Shown one piece after another: positions 1 through 11,636 of a stretch of 64,000 nucleotides of DNA. The position numbers and the translations under genes were made by a program. Where the stretch lies: NCBI GenBank assembly GCA_035275065.1, contig DATENM010000001.1:1-64000 (forward strand), in the 5' to 3' direction. Each line of letters opens with the position of its first letter. The first letter of the stretch is position 1. The stretch comes from Blastocatellia bacterium (GTDB lineage Bacteria > Acidobacteriota > Blastocatellia > UBA7656). The notes below the pieces were generated by a model. That model saw nothing but the letters and a program-made list of their open reading frames with translations, did no database searches and was not told the DNA's origin.

Positions 1-1
1 G

Positions 2-652
2 CCGCCGCGCGCCCCTGCCGCCGAGGGCGCTGGCGCGAAAGCGGCTCCGCCGGCCGGGCAGAAGCCCGCGCCGCCGCCGCGCAAAGGCCCTGCAATCACC
101 ACAGAGATCACCGGCGACCCGCTCGTTGACCGCATCAAGAAACAGTTCGGCGACGCCATCACCGAAGCCGTCGCCACGCTCGGCCAACAGGTTTTGCGCG
201 TCAAGAAAGATTCGTACCTGACGCTCTGCCGCTTCCTGCGCGATTCGGGCGACGTACGCTTCGATATGTGCAACGACCTGACGGCGGTTCACTGGCCTGA
301 GCGCCAGGGCGAAGAGTTCGAGGTCGTCGTCAACCTCTACTCGGTCGCCTCTAACCGCCGGCTGCGCCTCAAGGTGTCGCTCGCCGATGGCCAATCCTGT
401 CCGAGCATCGCGCCGCTCTGGAGCGGCGCCAACTGGATGGAGCGCGAAGTCTACGACATGTTCGGCATACGCTTTGACGGCCACCCCGATTTGCGGCGCA
501 TCCTGCTGCCGCCGGACTGGCCCGGCCACCCGTTGCGCAAAGAGTACCCGATTGAATACCGCGACAACGAGTGGACGGACAAACACCTCGACTATCGCGA
601 AGTGGATTACGACACCAGCTTGATCGATGTGAAGTACCGCGAGCGCCGCTAA
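2..652 (+). CDS. nuoC: NADH-quinone oxidoreductase subunit C (5' end outside window)
   Basis: This is the 30-kDa peripheral-arm subunit of complex I, which helps form the quinone site next to NuoD. The frame is open back to base 2, so the gene starts upstream; 216 residues are visible. The first ~30 are an Ala/Pro-rich linker, and the family domain then begins near base 120 (PLVDRIKKQFGD). The family signature EREVYDMFGIRF is followed by PDLRRILLPPDWPGHP. A TTG at 194 could be mistaken for the start, but conserved sequence precedes it. nuoD follows within 25-50 bases. The Ala/Pro linker could mean a fusion to an upstream subunit (NuoB or an extension), which cannot be decided here. Confidence 0.93.
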   Translation, partial: PPRAPAAEGAGAKAAPPAGQKPAPPPRKGPAITTEITGDPLVDRIKKQFGDAITEAVATLGQQVLRVKKDSYLTLCRFLRDSGDVRFDMCNDLTAVHWPERQGEEFEVVVNLYSVASNRRLRLKVSLADGQSCPSIAPLWSGANWMEREVYDMFGIRFDGHPDLRRILLPPDWPGHPLRKEYPIEYRDNEWTDKHLDYREVDYDTSLIDVKYRERR

Positions 653-675
653 GCGCTCACGCTTGAGCCCGGGCG

Positions 676-1833
676 ATGGCCAGCCGCAGGCAGGTTGATA
701 TGCAAGACCAGGAAGTCATCAACGAACACGAGCCGCTTTTCGACGCCGAAGAGATGGTGCTCAACATGGGGCCGCAGCACCCGAGCACCCACGGCGTCCT
801 GCGCGTCATCCTCAAGCTCGACGGCGAGACCGTCACCGACCTCGACTGTGACATCGGCTTTCTGCACCGCGGCGTCGAGAAGATCGCCGAGCACGACACC
901 TACGCGATGATCACACCCTACTGGGATCGGCTCGATTACGTCGCGGCGGTCTCGAACGACCTGCTCTACGTCGAAGCGGTCGAGAAGCTCTTGCAGGTCG
1001 AGGTGCCGAAGCGCGCTCAATACCTGCGGGTCATCCTCACCGAATTGCAGCGCCTGGCCTCGCATCTGCTCTGGCTCGGCACCCACGCGATGGACATCGG
1101 CGCGGTGACGGTTTTGCTCTACTGCTTCCGCGAGCGCGAAGAGATTCTGAAGCTCTTTGAAGATTTCATCGGCGCGCGCCTGACCGCGCATGCGTTCCGC
1201 ATCGGCGGCTTCTGGTGGGACGCTTACCCGGAATTCGAGCAGCGCGTCCGCGACTTCCTGAAGATTCTGCCGTCGCGCATCGAAGAGTACGAAACGTTAC
1301 TAAACGCCAATCGCATCTGGTTGCAGCGCACCGTCGGCATCGGCATCATCTCGTCGGAAGACGCCATTGACCTGAGCCTGACCGGCCCCTGCCTGCGCGG
1401 CTCGGGCGTGCGCTACGACGTGCGCAAGGCAACGCCTTACGCGGCCTATTCCGACTTTAACTTCGAGATTCCCATCGGCGAGAACGGCGACACCTATGAC
1501 CGTTACCTCGTCCGCCTGGAAGAGATGAAGCAGTCGGCGCTGATCATCGAGCAGGCGCTCGACGGCCTGCCCGAAGGCCCGGTGATGGCCAAGGTGCCGA
1601 AGATCATCAAGCCGCCGGTGGGCGATGTCTATCACACCATCGAAGCGCCCAAAGGCGAGCTCGGCGTCTATCTGGTGAGCGACGGCACGGGCAAGCCATA
1701 TCGCATGCGCGTTCGCCCGGCGTCATACATCAATTTGCAATCGCTCAAGAAGATGGCCGTCGGCCACCTGATTGCCGACGTCGTCGCCATCATCGGCACG
1801 CTCGACATCGTGCTCGGCGAAGTGGATAGATGA
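676..1833 (+). CDS. nuoD: NADH-quinone oxidoreductase subunit D
   Basis: This is the 49-kDa subunit, structurally related to the large subunit of NiFe hydrogenases; with NuoB it forms the ubiquinone pocket. The signature [13 protein letters not shown] lies near residue 32, and the family ending DIVLGEVDR is intact. Length is 385 aa, close to the usual ~400. ATG 676 is the longest start, but ATG 700 ([10 protein letters not shown]) has a better purine-rich stretch (AGGCAGG) in front of it. The stop codon is followed after one base by a 30-bp inverted repeat of GTGACAA words that fills the gap to nuoH. Confidence 0.97.
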   Translation: MASRRQVDMQDQEVINEHEPLFDAEEMVLNMGPQHPSTHGVLRVILKLDGETVTDLDCDIGFLHRGVEKIAEHDTYAMITPYWDRLDYVAAVSNDLLYVEAVEKLLQVEVPKRAQYLRVILTELQRLASHLLWLGTHAMDIGAVTVLLYCFREREEILKLFEDFIGARLTAHAFRIGGFWWDAYPEFEQRVRDFLKILPSRIEEYETLLNANRIWLQRTVGIGIISSEDAIDLSLTGPCLRGSGVRYDVRKATPYAAYSDFNFEIPIGENGDTYDRYLVRLEEMKQSALIIEQALDGLPEGPVMAKVPKIIKPPVGDVYHTIEAPKGELGVYLVSDGTGKPYRMRVRPASYINLQSLKKMAVGHLIADVVAIIGTLDIVLGEVDR

Positions 1834-1834
1834 A

Positions 1835-1914
1835 AGTGACAAGTGACAAGTGACAAGTGACAAGATGAACCGCTTGGCTTCTTTCTTGTCACTTGTCACT
1901 TGTCACTTGTCACT
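1835..1914. repeat. Intergenic inverted repeat, GTGACAA-word arms (nuoD-nuoH)
   Basis: The left arm 1835-1864 is four tandem 7-base units (AGTGACA-type) and the right arm 1885-1914 is its perfect 30-bp reverse complement, with a 20-base loop. It begins one base after the nuoD stop and ends ten bases before the nuoH ATG. The transcript would form a very stable hairpin without a T-tract, so it does not look like an intrinsic terminator. Heptamer tandem words recall the STRR repeats described in cyanobacteria; relatedness is not shown. Confidence 0.9.
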
Positions 1915-1924
1915 GAAGCAGATT

Positions 1925-3442
1925 ATGAACGTCATCATCACAACCCTGCTGTTTGCCGCGCCGGAGTGGGTGCGGACGGCGATCACCCGCGAGCGCCAGC
2001 CGAACGTCTTCTGGTCGGAATATGTCGTCTGGCCGCTGATTCAAATCCTCATCGTGCTGTTCATCGTGCTTACGGTCGTCGCCTATCTGGTCTGGGTCGA
2101 GCGCAAAGTGTCGGCCTTCATGCAAGCGCGGCTCGGCCCGATGCGCGTCGGCCCGTGGGGATTGTTGCAGCCGCTCGCCGATGGCTTGAAGCTGCTGCTC
2201 AAAGAAGACCTGATCCCGAGCAAGGCCGATCAAAGCGTCTTCACCATCGCGCCCATCATCTCGGTGGTCGCGGCGTTTGTCGTGCTGGCCGTGATTCCGT
2301 GGGGTTCAACCTGGGCGACCATCGCCAACATCAACATCGGATTATTGTTCGTGCTGGCGGTCTCGTCCATCAGCGTGCTGGGGCTGGTGCTGGCCGGCTG
2401 GTCGTCGAATTCCAAGTACTCACTGCTCGGCGCGCTGCGCTCGTCGGCGCAGATGGTGAGCTACGAGATCGGCATGGGCCTATCGATCATCGGCGCGCTG
2501 ATGTTCGCGCGCACGCTGTCGCTCAACGGCATCATCGAAGCGCAGCAGGCCGACCGCATCTGGTACGTGCTGTTCCAGCCCGTCGGCTTTGTGGTTTATA
2601 TCGTCAGCGCGCTGGGCGAAACCAACCGCGCGCCCTTCGATCTGCCCGAAGCCGAGTCCGAGCTGGTCGCCGGCTACCACACCGAATACTCAGGGTTTCG
2701 CTGGGCGCTTTTCTTTATGGCCGAGTACACTTCGGTGATCGTCACCACGGCCATCGCCGTGACCCTGTTCCTCGGCGGTTGGACACTGTTCGGACTGGAG
2801 AGCCGCATCACGCCGGTGGCCTTCAGCATCGTCGTCGCGGTGTTGCTGGCGCTGCTGGCGCTGTTGATCTTCTGGCGCGGCGTCATGGGCGAGCCGCCTT
2901 CGATCATGCGCACGGTCGGCATGGCGGCGGCGGCGCTCTTCATTCTGGCGGCCATCGCGCTGGCCGTCACGCATCCGTTCACCGAGCAAGGCGCGCGCGT
3001 CTTGTTCAGCGTCGGCGTCTTCGCCGGCAAGATACTGGTGCTGATCTATGCCTATATGTGGTTTCGCTGGACGTGGCCGCGCTATCGCTACGATCAATTG
3101 ATGGCGCTCGGCTGGAAGTGGATGATTCCCGCGGGACTGACCAACATCGTGCTGACCGGCATCTGGTTTGTGCTGGCGCTTCCCAAACCGCAAGGCGTCT
3201 TCGGGTTGATGCGCGAGCAGGCGGGCCGCCTCTTGCCGACCGGCAAAGGCATCGCCTATTTCATCGCCACGGCCTTCGTGCTGACGATTCCCATCACCTG
3301 GACGCTGCTTGCGACGATCAACCGCCGCACCCGCGACTTTAACCTCGCCGAGCAGCGGCAGCTACAGATGCGCCTGCGCCGCGAGCGGCTGGAGAAACAG
3401 TTGCAGAAAGGCGCGCGGGAGAGCGAACAAGCGCAGGTTTAA
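1925..3442 (+). CDS. nuoH: NADH-quinone oxidoreductase subunit H, extended
   Basis: This is a membrane subunit of complex I that joins the quinone chamber to the proton-pumping arm. Early motif VWVERKVSAFMQARLGPMRVG and the loop ETNRAPFDLPEAESELVAGY are diagnostic. Length is 505 aa against ~330-430 in most bacteria: extra hydrophobic segments lie around residues 280-365 (IVVAVLLALLALLIFW, MAAAALFILAAIALA), with one more near 450 and a basic, charged tail rich in Arg/Gln. ATG 1925 is chosen because the 25 residues upstream in the longer frame are a translation of the GTGACAA inverted repeat. nuoI follows after 22 bases. Confidence 0.95.
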   Translation: MNVIITTLLFAAPEWVRTAITRERQPNVFWSEYVVWPLIQILIVLFIVLTVVAYLVWVERKVSAFMQARLGPMRVGPWGLLQPLADGLKLLLKEDLIPSKADQSVFTIAPIISVVAAFVVLAVIPWGSTWATIANINIGLLFVLAVSSISVLGLVLAGWSSNSKYSLLGALRSSAQMVSYEIGMGLSIIGALMFARTLSLNGIIEAQQADRIWYVLFQPVGFVVYIVSALGETNRAPFDLPEAESELVAGYHTEYSGFRWALFFMAEYTSVIVTTAIAVTLFLGGWTLFGLESRITPVAFSIVVAVLLALLALLIFWRGVMGEPPSIMRTVGMAAAALFILAAIALAVTHPFTEQGARVLFSVGVFAGKILVLIYAYMWFRWTWPRYRYDQLMALGWKWMIPAGLTNIVLTGIWFVLALPKPQGVFGLMREQAGRLLPTGKGIAYFIATAFVLTIPITWTLLATINRRTRDFNLAEQRQLQMRLRRERLEKQLQKGARESEQAQV

Positions 3443-3464
3443 GATTCCCTCGACATGGTGACTT

Positions 3465-4010
3465 ATGGCAGCAGCAACGACACCAGCAAAGAGACGAACG
3501 TTGGGGCAGATCATCAGGCGGCTATTGCTGATTGACCTGTTCAAAGGATTGGCGCTGACGTTTCGCTACAACGCGCGGGCATTGTACGAGCCGCGCGATG
3601 GCGGTAACCCTTTGCAGGCGATCTACACCGAGCAGTACCCGAAGGAGCTGGCGCGCGTTTCGGAACGCTTTCGCGGCGCGCCGCGCCTGAATCTCGACCC
3701 TGAGAACGGCGCATCGCTGTGCATCGCCTGCGACCTGTGCGCCGTCGTCTGCCCGGTCGATTGCATCGAAGTCGGCTCGATCCGCCGCGAAGTCCGCGAC
3801 GGCGATAAGGTGAACAAGAAGAAGGTGCTGACGACGTTCATCTTCGACACCTCGCGCTGCATGTTCTGTAACCTCTGCGTCGAAGCCTGCCCGACCGATT
3901 GCCTGGAACTGACGCAGAGCTTCGAGCTGGCCGTTTATCATCGCTCAGGTTTTCGCTGGGATCGCGAGATGCTCGAAAAAGGCATCAACTACGTGCGCTA
4001 CACCAAATGA
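3465..4010 (+). CDS. nuoI: NADH-quinone oxidoreductase subunit I (2x 4Fe-4S)
   Basis: This is the ferredoxin-like subunit of complex I carrying clusters N6a and N6b, which pass electrons toward NuoB. The two CxxCxxCxxxCP motifs are visible: CIACDLCAVVCPVDC (about residue 86) and CMFCNLCVEACPTDC (about residue 131). Length is 181 aa, normal for the family, with a basic N-terminal helix that would sit on the membrane. Its TGA stop is the first part of the next inverted repeat. Confidence 0.96.
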   Translation: MAAATTPAKRRTLGQIIRRLLLIDLFKGLALTFRYNARALYEPRDGGNPLQAIYTEQYPKELARVSERFRGAPRLNLDPENGASLCIACDLCAVVCPVDCIEVGSIRREVRDGDKVNKKKVLTTFIFDTSRCMFCNLCVEACPTDCLELTQSFELAVYHRSGFRWDREMLEKGINYVRYTK

Positions 4011-4124
4011 TTTTGGATTTTGGATTTTCATGGCTTAGCGCTTCGCGCTGGCGATTTTGGATTAGCAGAACAAGTCAAGCCGTCAGCAGCCTGTAGTCTG
4101 TTCCCCAATCCAAAATCCAAAATC
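4009..4124. repeat. Intergenic inverted repeat, GATTTTG-word arms (nuoI-nuoJ)
   Basis: The left arm 4009-4026 overlaps the nuoI stop codon and reads as GATTTTG words. The right arm 4107-4124 is the perfect 18-bp reverse complement (AATCCAAAATCC...). A further single copy of the word lies at 4053-4063 in the ~80-base loop. The right arm ends ten bases before the nuoJ ATG, the same distance as in the nuoD-nuoH element although the word differs. Confidence 0.85.
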
Positions 4125-4134
4125 GAAGGGGTCT

Positions 4135-4731
4135 ATGCAATTACACGGCTGGGAAGGCGTGCTGTTTTATGTGCTGGCGATCATGACGCTGTTTATGGCG
4201 GTCTTCGTCGTAACGGCGCGCGTCGCCGTGCATTCGGCGCTGTTTTTGATCGCCACGCTGGTCAACGTCGCGCTGTTGTTCATCTTGCTGCGCGCCGAAT
4301 TCGTCGCCGGCGTGCAGATACTGGTTTATGTCGGCGGCGTCATGGTGCTGTTCCTGTTCGTCATCATGCTGGTCGAGACGCGCGCCGAAGAAGAAGCGCG
4401 CGTGCAGCTCTATACGCGGCAGACATGGCCCGCGGTCATCGTCGCTTTGCTGCTGGCGCTGTCGTTTTACTTTGCGATGAACCCGGCGCAAGCGGCTTTC
4501 CGACCGTCTGCCGAGGCGACGGCGGCGGCAGCCGCGGCGGCGACCGACACCGCCGAACGCAGCAGCGCCGGCGCCGGCCTCTACATCTCGCAAGACACCG
4601 AGAACGTCGGTGACGCGCTCTATCGCAAAGCGGCGCTGCCTTTTGAAATCGCTTCTGTGCTATTGCTGGTGGCGATGGTCGGTGCCGTCCTGCTGGCCCG
4701 CGGCACCCGGCAAGAGAAGTATTACGAATAA
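4135..4731 (+). CDS. nuoJ: NADH-quinone oxidoreductase subunit J
   Basis: This is a small membrane subunit of complex I (ND6 homologue) with about five transmembrane helices. The family motif [20 protein letters not shown] lies near residues 61-80, including the pi-bulge helix TM3. A non-conserved Ala-rich loop ([15 protein letters not shown]) sits near residues 127-140. Length is 198 aa, typical. nuoK follows after 13 bases with a clear ribosome binding site. Confidence 0.94.
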   Translation: MQLHGWEGVLFYVLAIMTLFMAVFVVTARVAVHSALFLIATLVNVALLFILLRAEFVAGVQILVYVGGVMVLFLFVIMLVETRAEEEARVQLYTRQTWPAVIVALLLALSFYFAMNPAQAAFRPSAEATAAAAAAATDTAERSSAGAGLYISQDTENVGDALYRKAALPFEIASVLLLVAMVGAVLLARGTRQEKYYE

Positions 4732-4744
4732 TCTGGAGGTCGCT

Positions 4745-5170
4745 GTGACCAGTTTTTTGTTGGGCGCGTTCGCCCTGATTACGCCGCTGTTGCTGCAAGC
4801 GCAAGCCTCGCCGGTCAAACGCTTCGAACCGACGCTCATCAACTTTCTCATGCTGAGCTTTCTGCTCTTCGTCGTCGGCGTCGCCGGCGTGCTGTCGCGC
4901 CGCAACATCATCATCATCTTCATGTCTATCGAGCTAATTTTGAACGCGGTCAATCTGAACATGATCGCCTTCTCGCGTTATCTGGCGATGAACCAGAAGG
5001 CGCTCACCGACGCCAAGCTCATCGTCGAGCCGCTGACCGGGCCGGTCTTCACTATCTTCGTCATTGTCGTCGCGGCTGCCGAGGCGGCGGTCGGCCTGGG
5101 CATCGTCATTGCGATGTACCGCAACCGCGAAACCATCGCCATTGACGAGATCGATTTACTGAAGTGGTAA
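4745..5170 (+). CDS. nuoK: NADH-quinone oxidoreductase subunit K
   Basis: This is the ND4L homologue, a three-helix membrane subunit involved in proton translocation. The core [20 protein letters not shown] contains the conserved Glu in helix 2, and the family C-terminus ([17 protein letters not shown]) is present. GTG 4745 is taken as the start because TGGAGGT sits just upstream. The longer frame would run back into nuoJ in another phase. Length is 141 aa against ~100 usual; the surplus is an extra N-terminal hydrophobic segment of about 35 residues. Confidence 0.93.
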   Translation: MTSFLLGAFALITPLLLQAQASPVKRFEPTLINFLMLSFLLFVVGVAGVLSRRNIIIIFMSIELILNAVNLNMIAFSRYLAMNQKALTDAKLIVEPLTGPVFTIFVIVVAAAEAAVGLGIVIAMYRNRETIAIDEIDLLKW

Positions 5171-5176
5171 AACAAA

Positions 5177-5252
5177 GTGATGCGTGAGGCGTGATGAGTA
5201 ACGGGTTGAGCCGCGCCCGACTCTGACCACGCCTCACGCATCACGCATCACT
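5177..5252. repeat. Intergenic inverted repeat, GTGATGCGTGAG-word arms (nuoK-nuoL)
   Basis: Left arm 5177-5193 (GTGATGCGTGAGGCGTG) pairs perfectly over 17 bp with 5228-5244, and the right side continues with one more copy of the word (GCATCACT) to 5252. It starts six bases after the nuoK stop and ends five bases before the nuoL ATG. Confidence 0.85.
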
Positions 5253-5257
5253 GACTT

Positions 5258-7588
<2,331 letters not shown>

Positions 7589-7642
7589 TGATGGCGCGCA
7601 AGCTGACGGCTCGCGCCACAACGCGCAAGGAGGCACTCTCGC

Positions 7643-9442
7643 ATGCCTGAGATTAAATTTTTCGGCATCGGCATTCTCTCGTGGGTGACATGGCTGCCGG
7701 CGGTCGGCGCAATCATTCTGCTCTTTTTCAATAAGCTGAGAAACGACCGCATCCGCTGGTTTGCCAATCTCTGGATCGTCGTCTGCTTTTTGATCTCTAT
7801 CCCGCTGGTCACAGGCTTTCTCGGAAGGGGCGCGGGCTATGACCGGGGCCTGGGCGGCTTGCAGTTCATCGAAGACCACGACTGGATTCCTGTCATCGGC
7901 GCGCGCTATCAGCTCGGCATAGACGGGCTCGCGCTGGTGCTGGTGATGCTGACGACGCTGTTGGGCGTCGTCTCGGTCGTCTGCTCGTGGGCTTACATCC
8001 GCGAGAAGGGGCGCGAGAAAGAGTACTACGTCATGCTGCTGCTGTTGCAGACCGGCATGCTCGGCGCGTTCGTGGCCGCCGATCTCTTCCTCTTCTTCGT
8101 CTTCTGGGAAGTGATGCTGGTGCCGATGTACTTTCTGATCGGCATCTGGGGCGGCAAGAATCGCCTCTATTCGGCCATCAAGTTCTTCCTTTACACGCTG
8201 GTCGGCTCGGTGGTGATGCTGCTGGCGGTGTTGAAACTCTTCTTCATTTTTCCGGGCGTGGTCGCGGCCCAGCGCCCCGCCGTCGAAGCCACGGCGCGGC
8301 AGCTTGCCACCAACGTCCAGACCAATCGCTTCAACGACGCGATGTACAACTTGATCGATAACGCGATGGCCCGCGTTGACGGCAAAGACAAAGCCAACGC
8401 CCAGCGGCTGCCGCCGGAATACTCGCGCGGCTCGTTCAACATCGCCGCGCTGACCGCCGCGGGGCCGCACATCAAGGCGGTCTTTGGCCTGAGCGTGGTC
8501 ATCTGGATGTTCATCGGCTTCGCGCTGTCGTTCGCCATCAAAGTGCCGATGTTTCCGTTTCATACCTGGCTGCCCGACGCGCATTACGACGCGCCGACCG
8601 CCGGCTCGGTCATCCTGGCGGGCGTGCTGCTGAAGATGGGCACCTATGGCTTCATGCGTTTTTCGCTGCCGATCTTCCCTGACGCCGCGTTGCACCCGAC
8701 GGTGCGCAGCGTCATGGTGGTGCTGGCCATCATCGGCATCGTTTATGGCGCGCTGGTGGCGATGGCGCAGAAGGATGTCAAGAAGCTGATTGCCTACTCT
8801 TCGGTGTCGCACCTGGGGCTGGTGATGCTCGGCTTGTTCGCACTGAACCCGCAAGGCATCAACGGCGCGGTACTACAGATGATCAACCACGGCATCTCGA
8901 CCGGCGCACTCTTCATGCTCGCAGGCATTCTCTACGAGCGCCGCCACACCTACGAGATCAAAGAGTTCGGCGGGCTGGCGCATGTCATGCCGGTCTATGC
9001 GACGATCTTTTTAATCGTCACGTTGTCGAGCCTGGGCCTGCCGCTGATGAACAACTTCCCCGGCGAGTTCCTGGCCTTGAGCGGCGCGTTTCAGGCGCGA
9101 CCGCTGTGGGCGGTCTTCGGGGCCATCGGCGTCATCCTCGGCGCGGCGTATTTGTTGTGGCTCTATCAGCGCGTCTTCTTGGGGCCAGCGGCGAGCGAAG
9201 CGAATCGCCATCTGCCCGACCTGAACCGCCGCGAAGCCTGGCAGTTCGCGCCGCTCATCCTGTTGATCTTCTGGATCGGCATCTACCCGACGCCGCTGCT
9301 CTCTTACATTCAGCCGCAGACCAACGTCGTGGTCGCGCAGGTGCAGCCCGATTTCTTCAAAGCGCCGCCGCTCACCGAAAAGGTCGCGGAAGAGAAAGCC
9401 CCCGCGCCGGCTGAGCCAACGCCGGTGGGCGGGACGAGATAA
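7643..9442 (+). CDS. nuoM: NADH-quinone oxidoreductase subunit M
   Basis: This is an antiporter-like proton-pumping subunit (ND4 homologue). The functional block KVPMFPFHTWLPDAHYDAPT is near residue 300, and the Lys-bearing helix QKDVKKLIAYSSVSHLGLVM near residue 375. Length is 599 aa against ~500: a hydrophilic insertion of about 65 residues lies near 205-270 (QRPAVEATARQLATNVQTN...), and an Ala/Pro tail ends the protein. AAGGAG lies upstream of ATG 7643, about nine bases away. Confidence 0.96.
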   Translation: MPEIKFFGIGILSWVTWLPAVGAIILLFFNKLRNDRIRWFANLWIVVCFLISIPLVTGFLGRGAGYDRGLGGLQFIEDHDWIPVIGARYQLGIDGLALVLVMLTTLLGVVSVVCSWAYIREKGREKEYYVMLLLLQTGMLGAFVAADLFLFFVFWEVMLVPMYFLIGIWGGKNRLYSAIKFFLYTLVGSVVMLLAVLKLFFIFPGVVAAQRPAVEATARQLATNVQTNRFNDAMYNLIDNAMARVDGKDKANAQRLPPEYSRGSFNIAALTAAGPHIKAVFGLSVVIWMFIGFALSFAIKVPMFPFHTWLPDAHYDAPTAGSVILAGVLLKMGTYGFMRFSLPIFPDAALHPTVRSVMVVLAIIGIVYGALVAMAQKDVKKLIAYSSVSHLGLVMLGLFALNPQGINGAVLQMINHGISTGALFMLAGILYERRHTYEIKEFGGLAHVMPVYATIFLIVTLSSLGLPLMNNFPGEFLALSGAFQARPLWAVFGAIGVILGAAYLLWLYQRVFLGPAASEANRHLPDLNRREAWQFAPLILLIFWIGIYPTPLLSYIQPQTNVVVAQVQPDFFKAPPLTEKVAEEKAPAPAEPTPVGGTR

Positions 9443-9445
9443 TAC

Positions 9446-9517
9446 CTGGGAGCGCGGGCGTCTCGCCCGCCGCTTTCGCAAGCGCAAAGTCTGCGGGCGA
9501 GACGCCCGCGCTCCCAG
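9446..9517. repeat. Intergenic inverted repeat, GGGAGCGCGGGCGTC type (nuoM-nuoN)
   Basis: Arms 9446-9470 and 9493-9517 are perfect 25-bp reverse complements. Each arm contains an inner palindrome (GCGGGCG ... CGCCCGC), so each arm can also fold alone. It starts three bases after the nuoM stop and ends 15 bases before the nuoN ATG. A second, diverged copy of the same type lies at 41025-41099, so this is a family within the genome. Confidence 0.92.
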
Positions 9518-9532
9518 CAGGAAACCAAACTT

Positions 9533-11227
9533 ATGCTCGCACTACTTCAAGCCGCCACCGACCTTTCGGCCATCGCCCGGCAGACGGTGCAGTACATCAC
9601 GCCGGAAGTCATTCTCACCGTCTTCGCCTGCGGCGCGCTCATCCTCGATGTGCTGCTGCCGCGCGCCCACAAGCGATGGGTCGCATGGACGTGCCTTGCC
9701 GGGCTCGGCTTCGCCTCCGTTTCGCTTATCATTCTTTACACCGACATCGTTCGCAAAGGGTCGCCGCGCACCGCCTTCTTCGACATGATCGTGGTGGATA
9801 ACTACGCCGTCGTCTTCAAGGCCGTCTTCCTGGTCGGCGCGGCGCTGTCGATCCTGCTATCGATCAAGTACCTGGAAACCGAAGGCGAGCAGCGCGGCGA
9901 ATATTACGCGCTGATTCTCTTTTCGGTGATCGGCATGATGTTCATGGCGTCGGCGGTCGATCTGCTGTCGCTGTTCATCTCGCTTGAGCTGATGGCGGTG
10001 TCGGTCTATATCCTGGTCGGCTATCTCAGACGCGATAAGCGGTCGAGCGAAGCGGCGATGAAATACTTTCTGCTCGGCGCTTTTTCGTCGGGCGTGTTGC
10101 TCTATGGCATCTCGCTGATCTATGGGATGACCGGCACGACCAACCTGGCAAAGATCGCCGCCGCCTTGCCCATTGTTGCCTCGCCGAACTTCAACCCGCT
10201 GGGGACGCCCGCGGACGTGCGCTATCTGGTCTTGATGGCGATGATCCTGATGTCTGCCGGAATGTTCTTCAAGATCGCCGCCGTGCCGTTTCATATGTGG
10301 GCGCCCGACGCTTACGAAGGCGCGCCGACTCCGGTGACTGCCTTCATGTCGGTGGCGGTCAAAGCCGCCAGCTTTGCCATGTTCGGTCGGCTCTTTCTCT
10401 ATGGCCTGCCCGACCTGCGCAGCGCGCTGGCGGGCGACCCGGCGACGGGGGCGCCGGTGCTGCCCGGCTGGGCATTGCTGCTGGGAGTTGTAGCCGCCAT
10501 CACTATTGTCTGGGGCAACCTGGCCGCGCTGACTCAGCAGAACACCAAGCGGCTGCTCGCCTATTCCTCCATCTCGCACGCGGGCTACACGCTGACCGGA
10601 CTGGTCGCCGGCAACCAGACCGGCTACACAGGCTTCATCATCTACATGGTGGTTTACACGCTGACGAACATCGGCGTCTTTGGCTGTATCATCGCGTTGC
10701 GTCGGCACGGCATCGTCGGCGACCGCCTGGAAGACCTGAACGGCTTGATGAAGAAAGCGCCGTTGCTGACCGTGATGATGACCGTCTTTCTGTTGTCGCT
10801 CGGCGGCATCCCGGCGACCGCCGGGTTTATCGGCAAGTTCTATCTCTTCGGCGGGCTGATCGAAACCGGCAACCCCTGGCTGGTGCGCCTGGCCATCCTC
10901 GCCGTCGTCATGAGCGTCGTGTCGCTTTACTACTACATCCGCTTCATCCGCGCCATGTACATCGAGCCCGAAGCCGAAGCCCAGCCGGTGCTAATGGCCG
11001 CGCCTTTGCGCGTGGCGATGGCAGTGGCCGTGCTGCTGGTCGTCTTCATCGGCGTCTACCCGCAACCGGTCATCAGCTTCACCCAGCGCGCCGCCGCTTC
11101 GCCGGGCTTCAGAACGGCGGGCAGCCCACCGCCAACGCCGCCCGCGCAGGCCGCGCCGCCCGGCAGCAAGGGACAACCCGCGCCGCCTGAAAACGACGGC
11201 GGCCCCATGCGATTGCCACAGCGATAG
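9533..11227 (+). CDS. nuoN: NADH-quinone oxidoreductase subunit N
   Basis: This is the third antiporter-like subunit (ND2 homologue). The conserved block KIAAVPFHMWAPDAYEGAPT is near residue 247, and the helix QQNTKRLLAYSSISHAGYTL near 336. Length is 564 aa, longer than the usual ~480 because of a Pro/Ala-rich, probably disordered tail after the last helix (from about residue 520). It closes the nuo operon; nuoE, F and G are not in this window and are either upstream or elsewhere. Confidence 0.96.
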   Translation: MLALLQAATDLSAIARQTVQYITPEVILTVFACGALILDVLLPRAHKRWVAWTCLAGLGFASVSLIILYTDIVRKGSPRTAFFDMIVVDNYAVVFKAVFLVGAALSILLSIKYLETEGEQRGEYYALILFSVIGMMFMASAVDLLSLFISLELMAVSVYILVGYLRRDKRSSEAAMKYFLLGAFSSGVLLYGISLIYGMTGTTNLAKIAAALPIVASPNFNPLGTPADVRYLVLMAMILMSAGMFFKIAAVPFHMWAPDAYEGAPTPVTAFMSVAVKAASFAMFGRLFLYGLPDLRSALAGDPATGAPVLPGWALLLGVVAAITIVWGNLAALTQQNTKRLLAYSSISHAGYTLTGLVAGNQTGYTGFIIYMVVYTLTNIGVFGCIIALRRHGIVGDRLEDLNGLMKKAPLLTVMMTVFLLSLGGIPATAGFIGKFYLFGGLIETGNPWLVRLAILAVVMSVVSLYYYIRFIRAMYIEPEAEAQPVLMAAPLRVAMAVAVLLVVFIGVYPQPVISFTQRAAASPGFRTAGSPPPTPPAQAAPPGSKGQPAPPENDGGPMRLPQR

Positions 11228-11275
11228 CCAGCCGCCGCGGTTGCATTTCGCGCCGTTCTGTTGCTCAATAACCGT

Positions 11276-11515
11276 ATGCCGACAGACGATGAAAGCGGGA
11301 ATAGCGGCGGCATCAGTTGGCGACAGGCGACGGCGACCATCGGGCTGGCGCTGGCGATTCCTTCCATGCTCTTCGTCCCGGCCTTGTTCGGCTGGTGGAT
11401 AGATCGCAAGTACGGCACCACGCCGCTGTGGCTGATCGTCGGCCTGATCCTTGGCCTGGTCGGCACCGCCTTCGACGTTTACCGCCTGCTCAAACGACTC
11501 GGACAGCTCAAGTGA
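11276..11515 (+). CDS. AtpZ/AtpI-like small membrane protein
   Basis: This is a 79-residue protein with a short acidic N-terminus and two transmembrane helices (about residues 21-42 and 48-68) linked by WWIDRKYGTTPLW. That pattern fits the AtpZ/AtpI family (PF09527), thought to help assemble or supply Mg2+ to the F0F1 ATP synthase. ATG 11276 is preferred over TTG 11261. No atp genes are visible here, so the link to ATP synthase rests on family resemblance. A Leu-rich basic C-terminus (YRLLKRLGQLK) is typical. Confidence 0.75.
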   Translation: MPTDDESGNSGGISWRQATATIGLALAIPSMLFVPALFGWWIDRKYGTTPLWLIVGLILGLVGTAFDVYRLLKRLGQLK

Positions 11516-11620
11516 GGCAGGAGGCAGGAGGCAGGAAGCAGGAGGCAGGTAATAATCCACGCATGACTTGCTGTGATGCGACGGAATGTTGAGGATTCTG
11601 ATAACTGCCTCCTGCCTCCT
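11516..11620. repeat. Intergenic inverted repeat, AGGCAGG-word arms
   Basis: The left arm, starting directly after the TGA of the AtpZ-like gene (11516-11549), is four to five tandem AGGCAGG/AGGAAGC words. The right arm 11605-11620 (CTGCCTCCTGCCTCCT) is complementary. The ~55-base loop has no repeats. The right arm ends 16 bases before the downstream ATG. The same word type recurs at 38247-38368. Confidence 0.85.
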
Positions 11621-11636
11621 GATGACAGAGGGATGC

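Noticed and set aside
9446..9517. Inverted repeats as ordinary intrinsic terminators
   Set aside because: They lack T-tracts and lie inside operons such as nuo whose downstream genes must be expressed.
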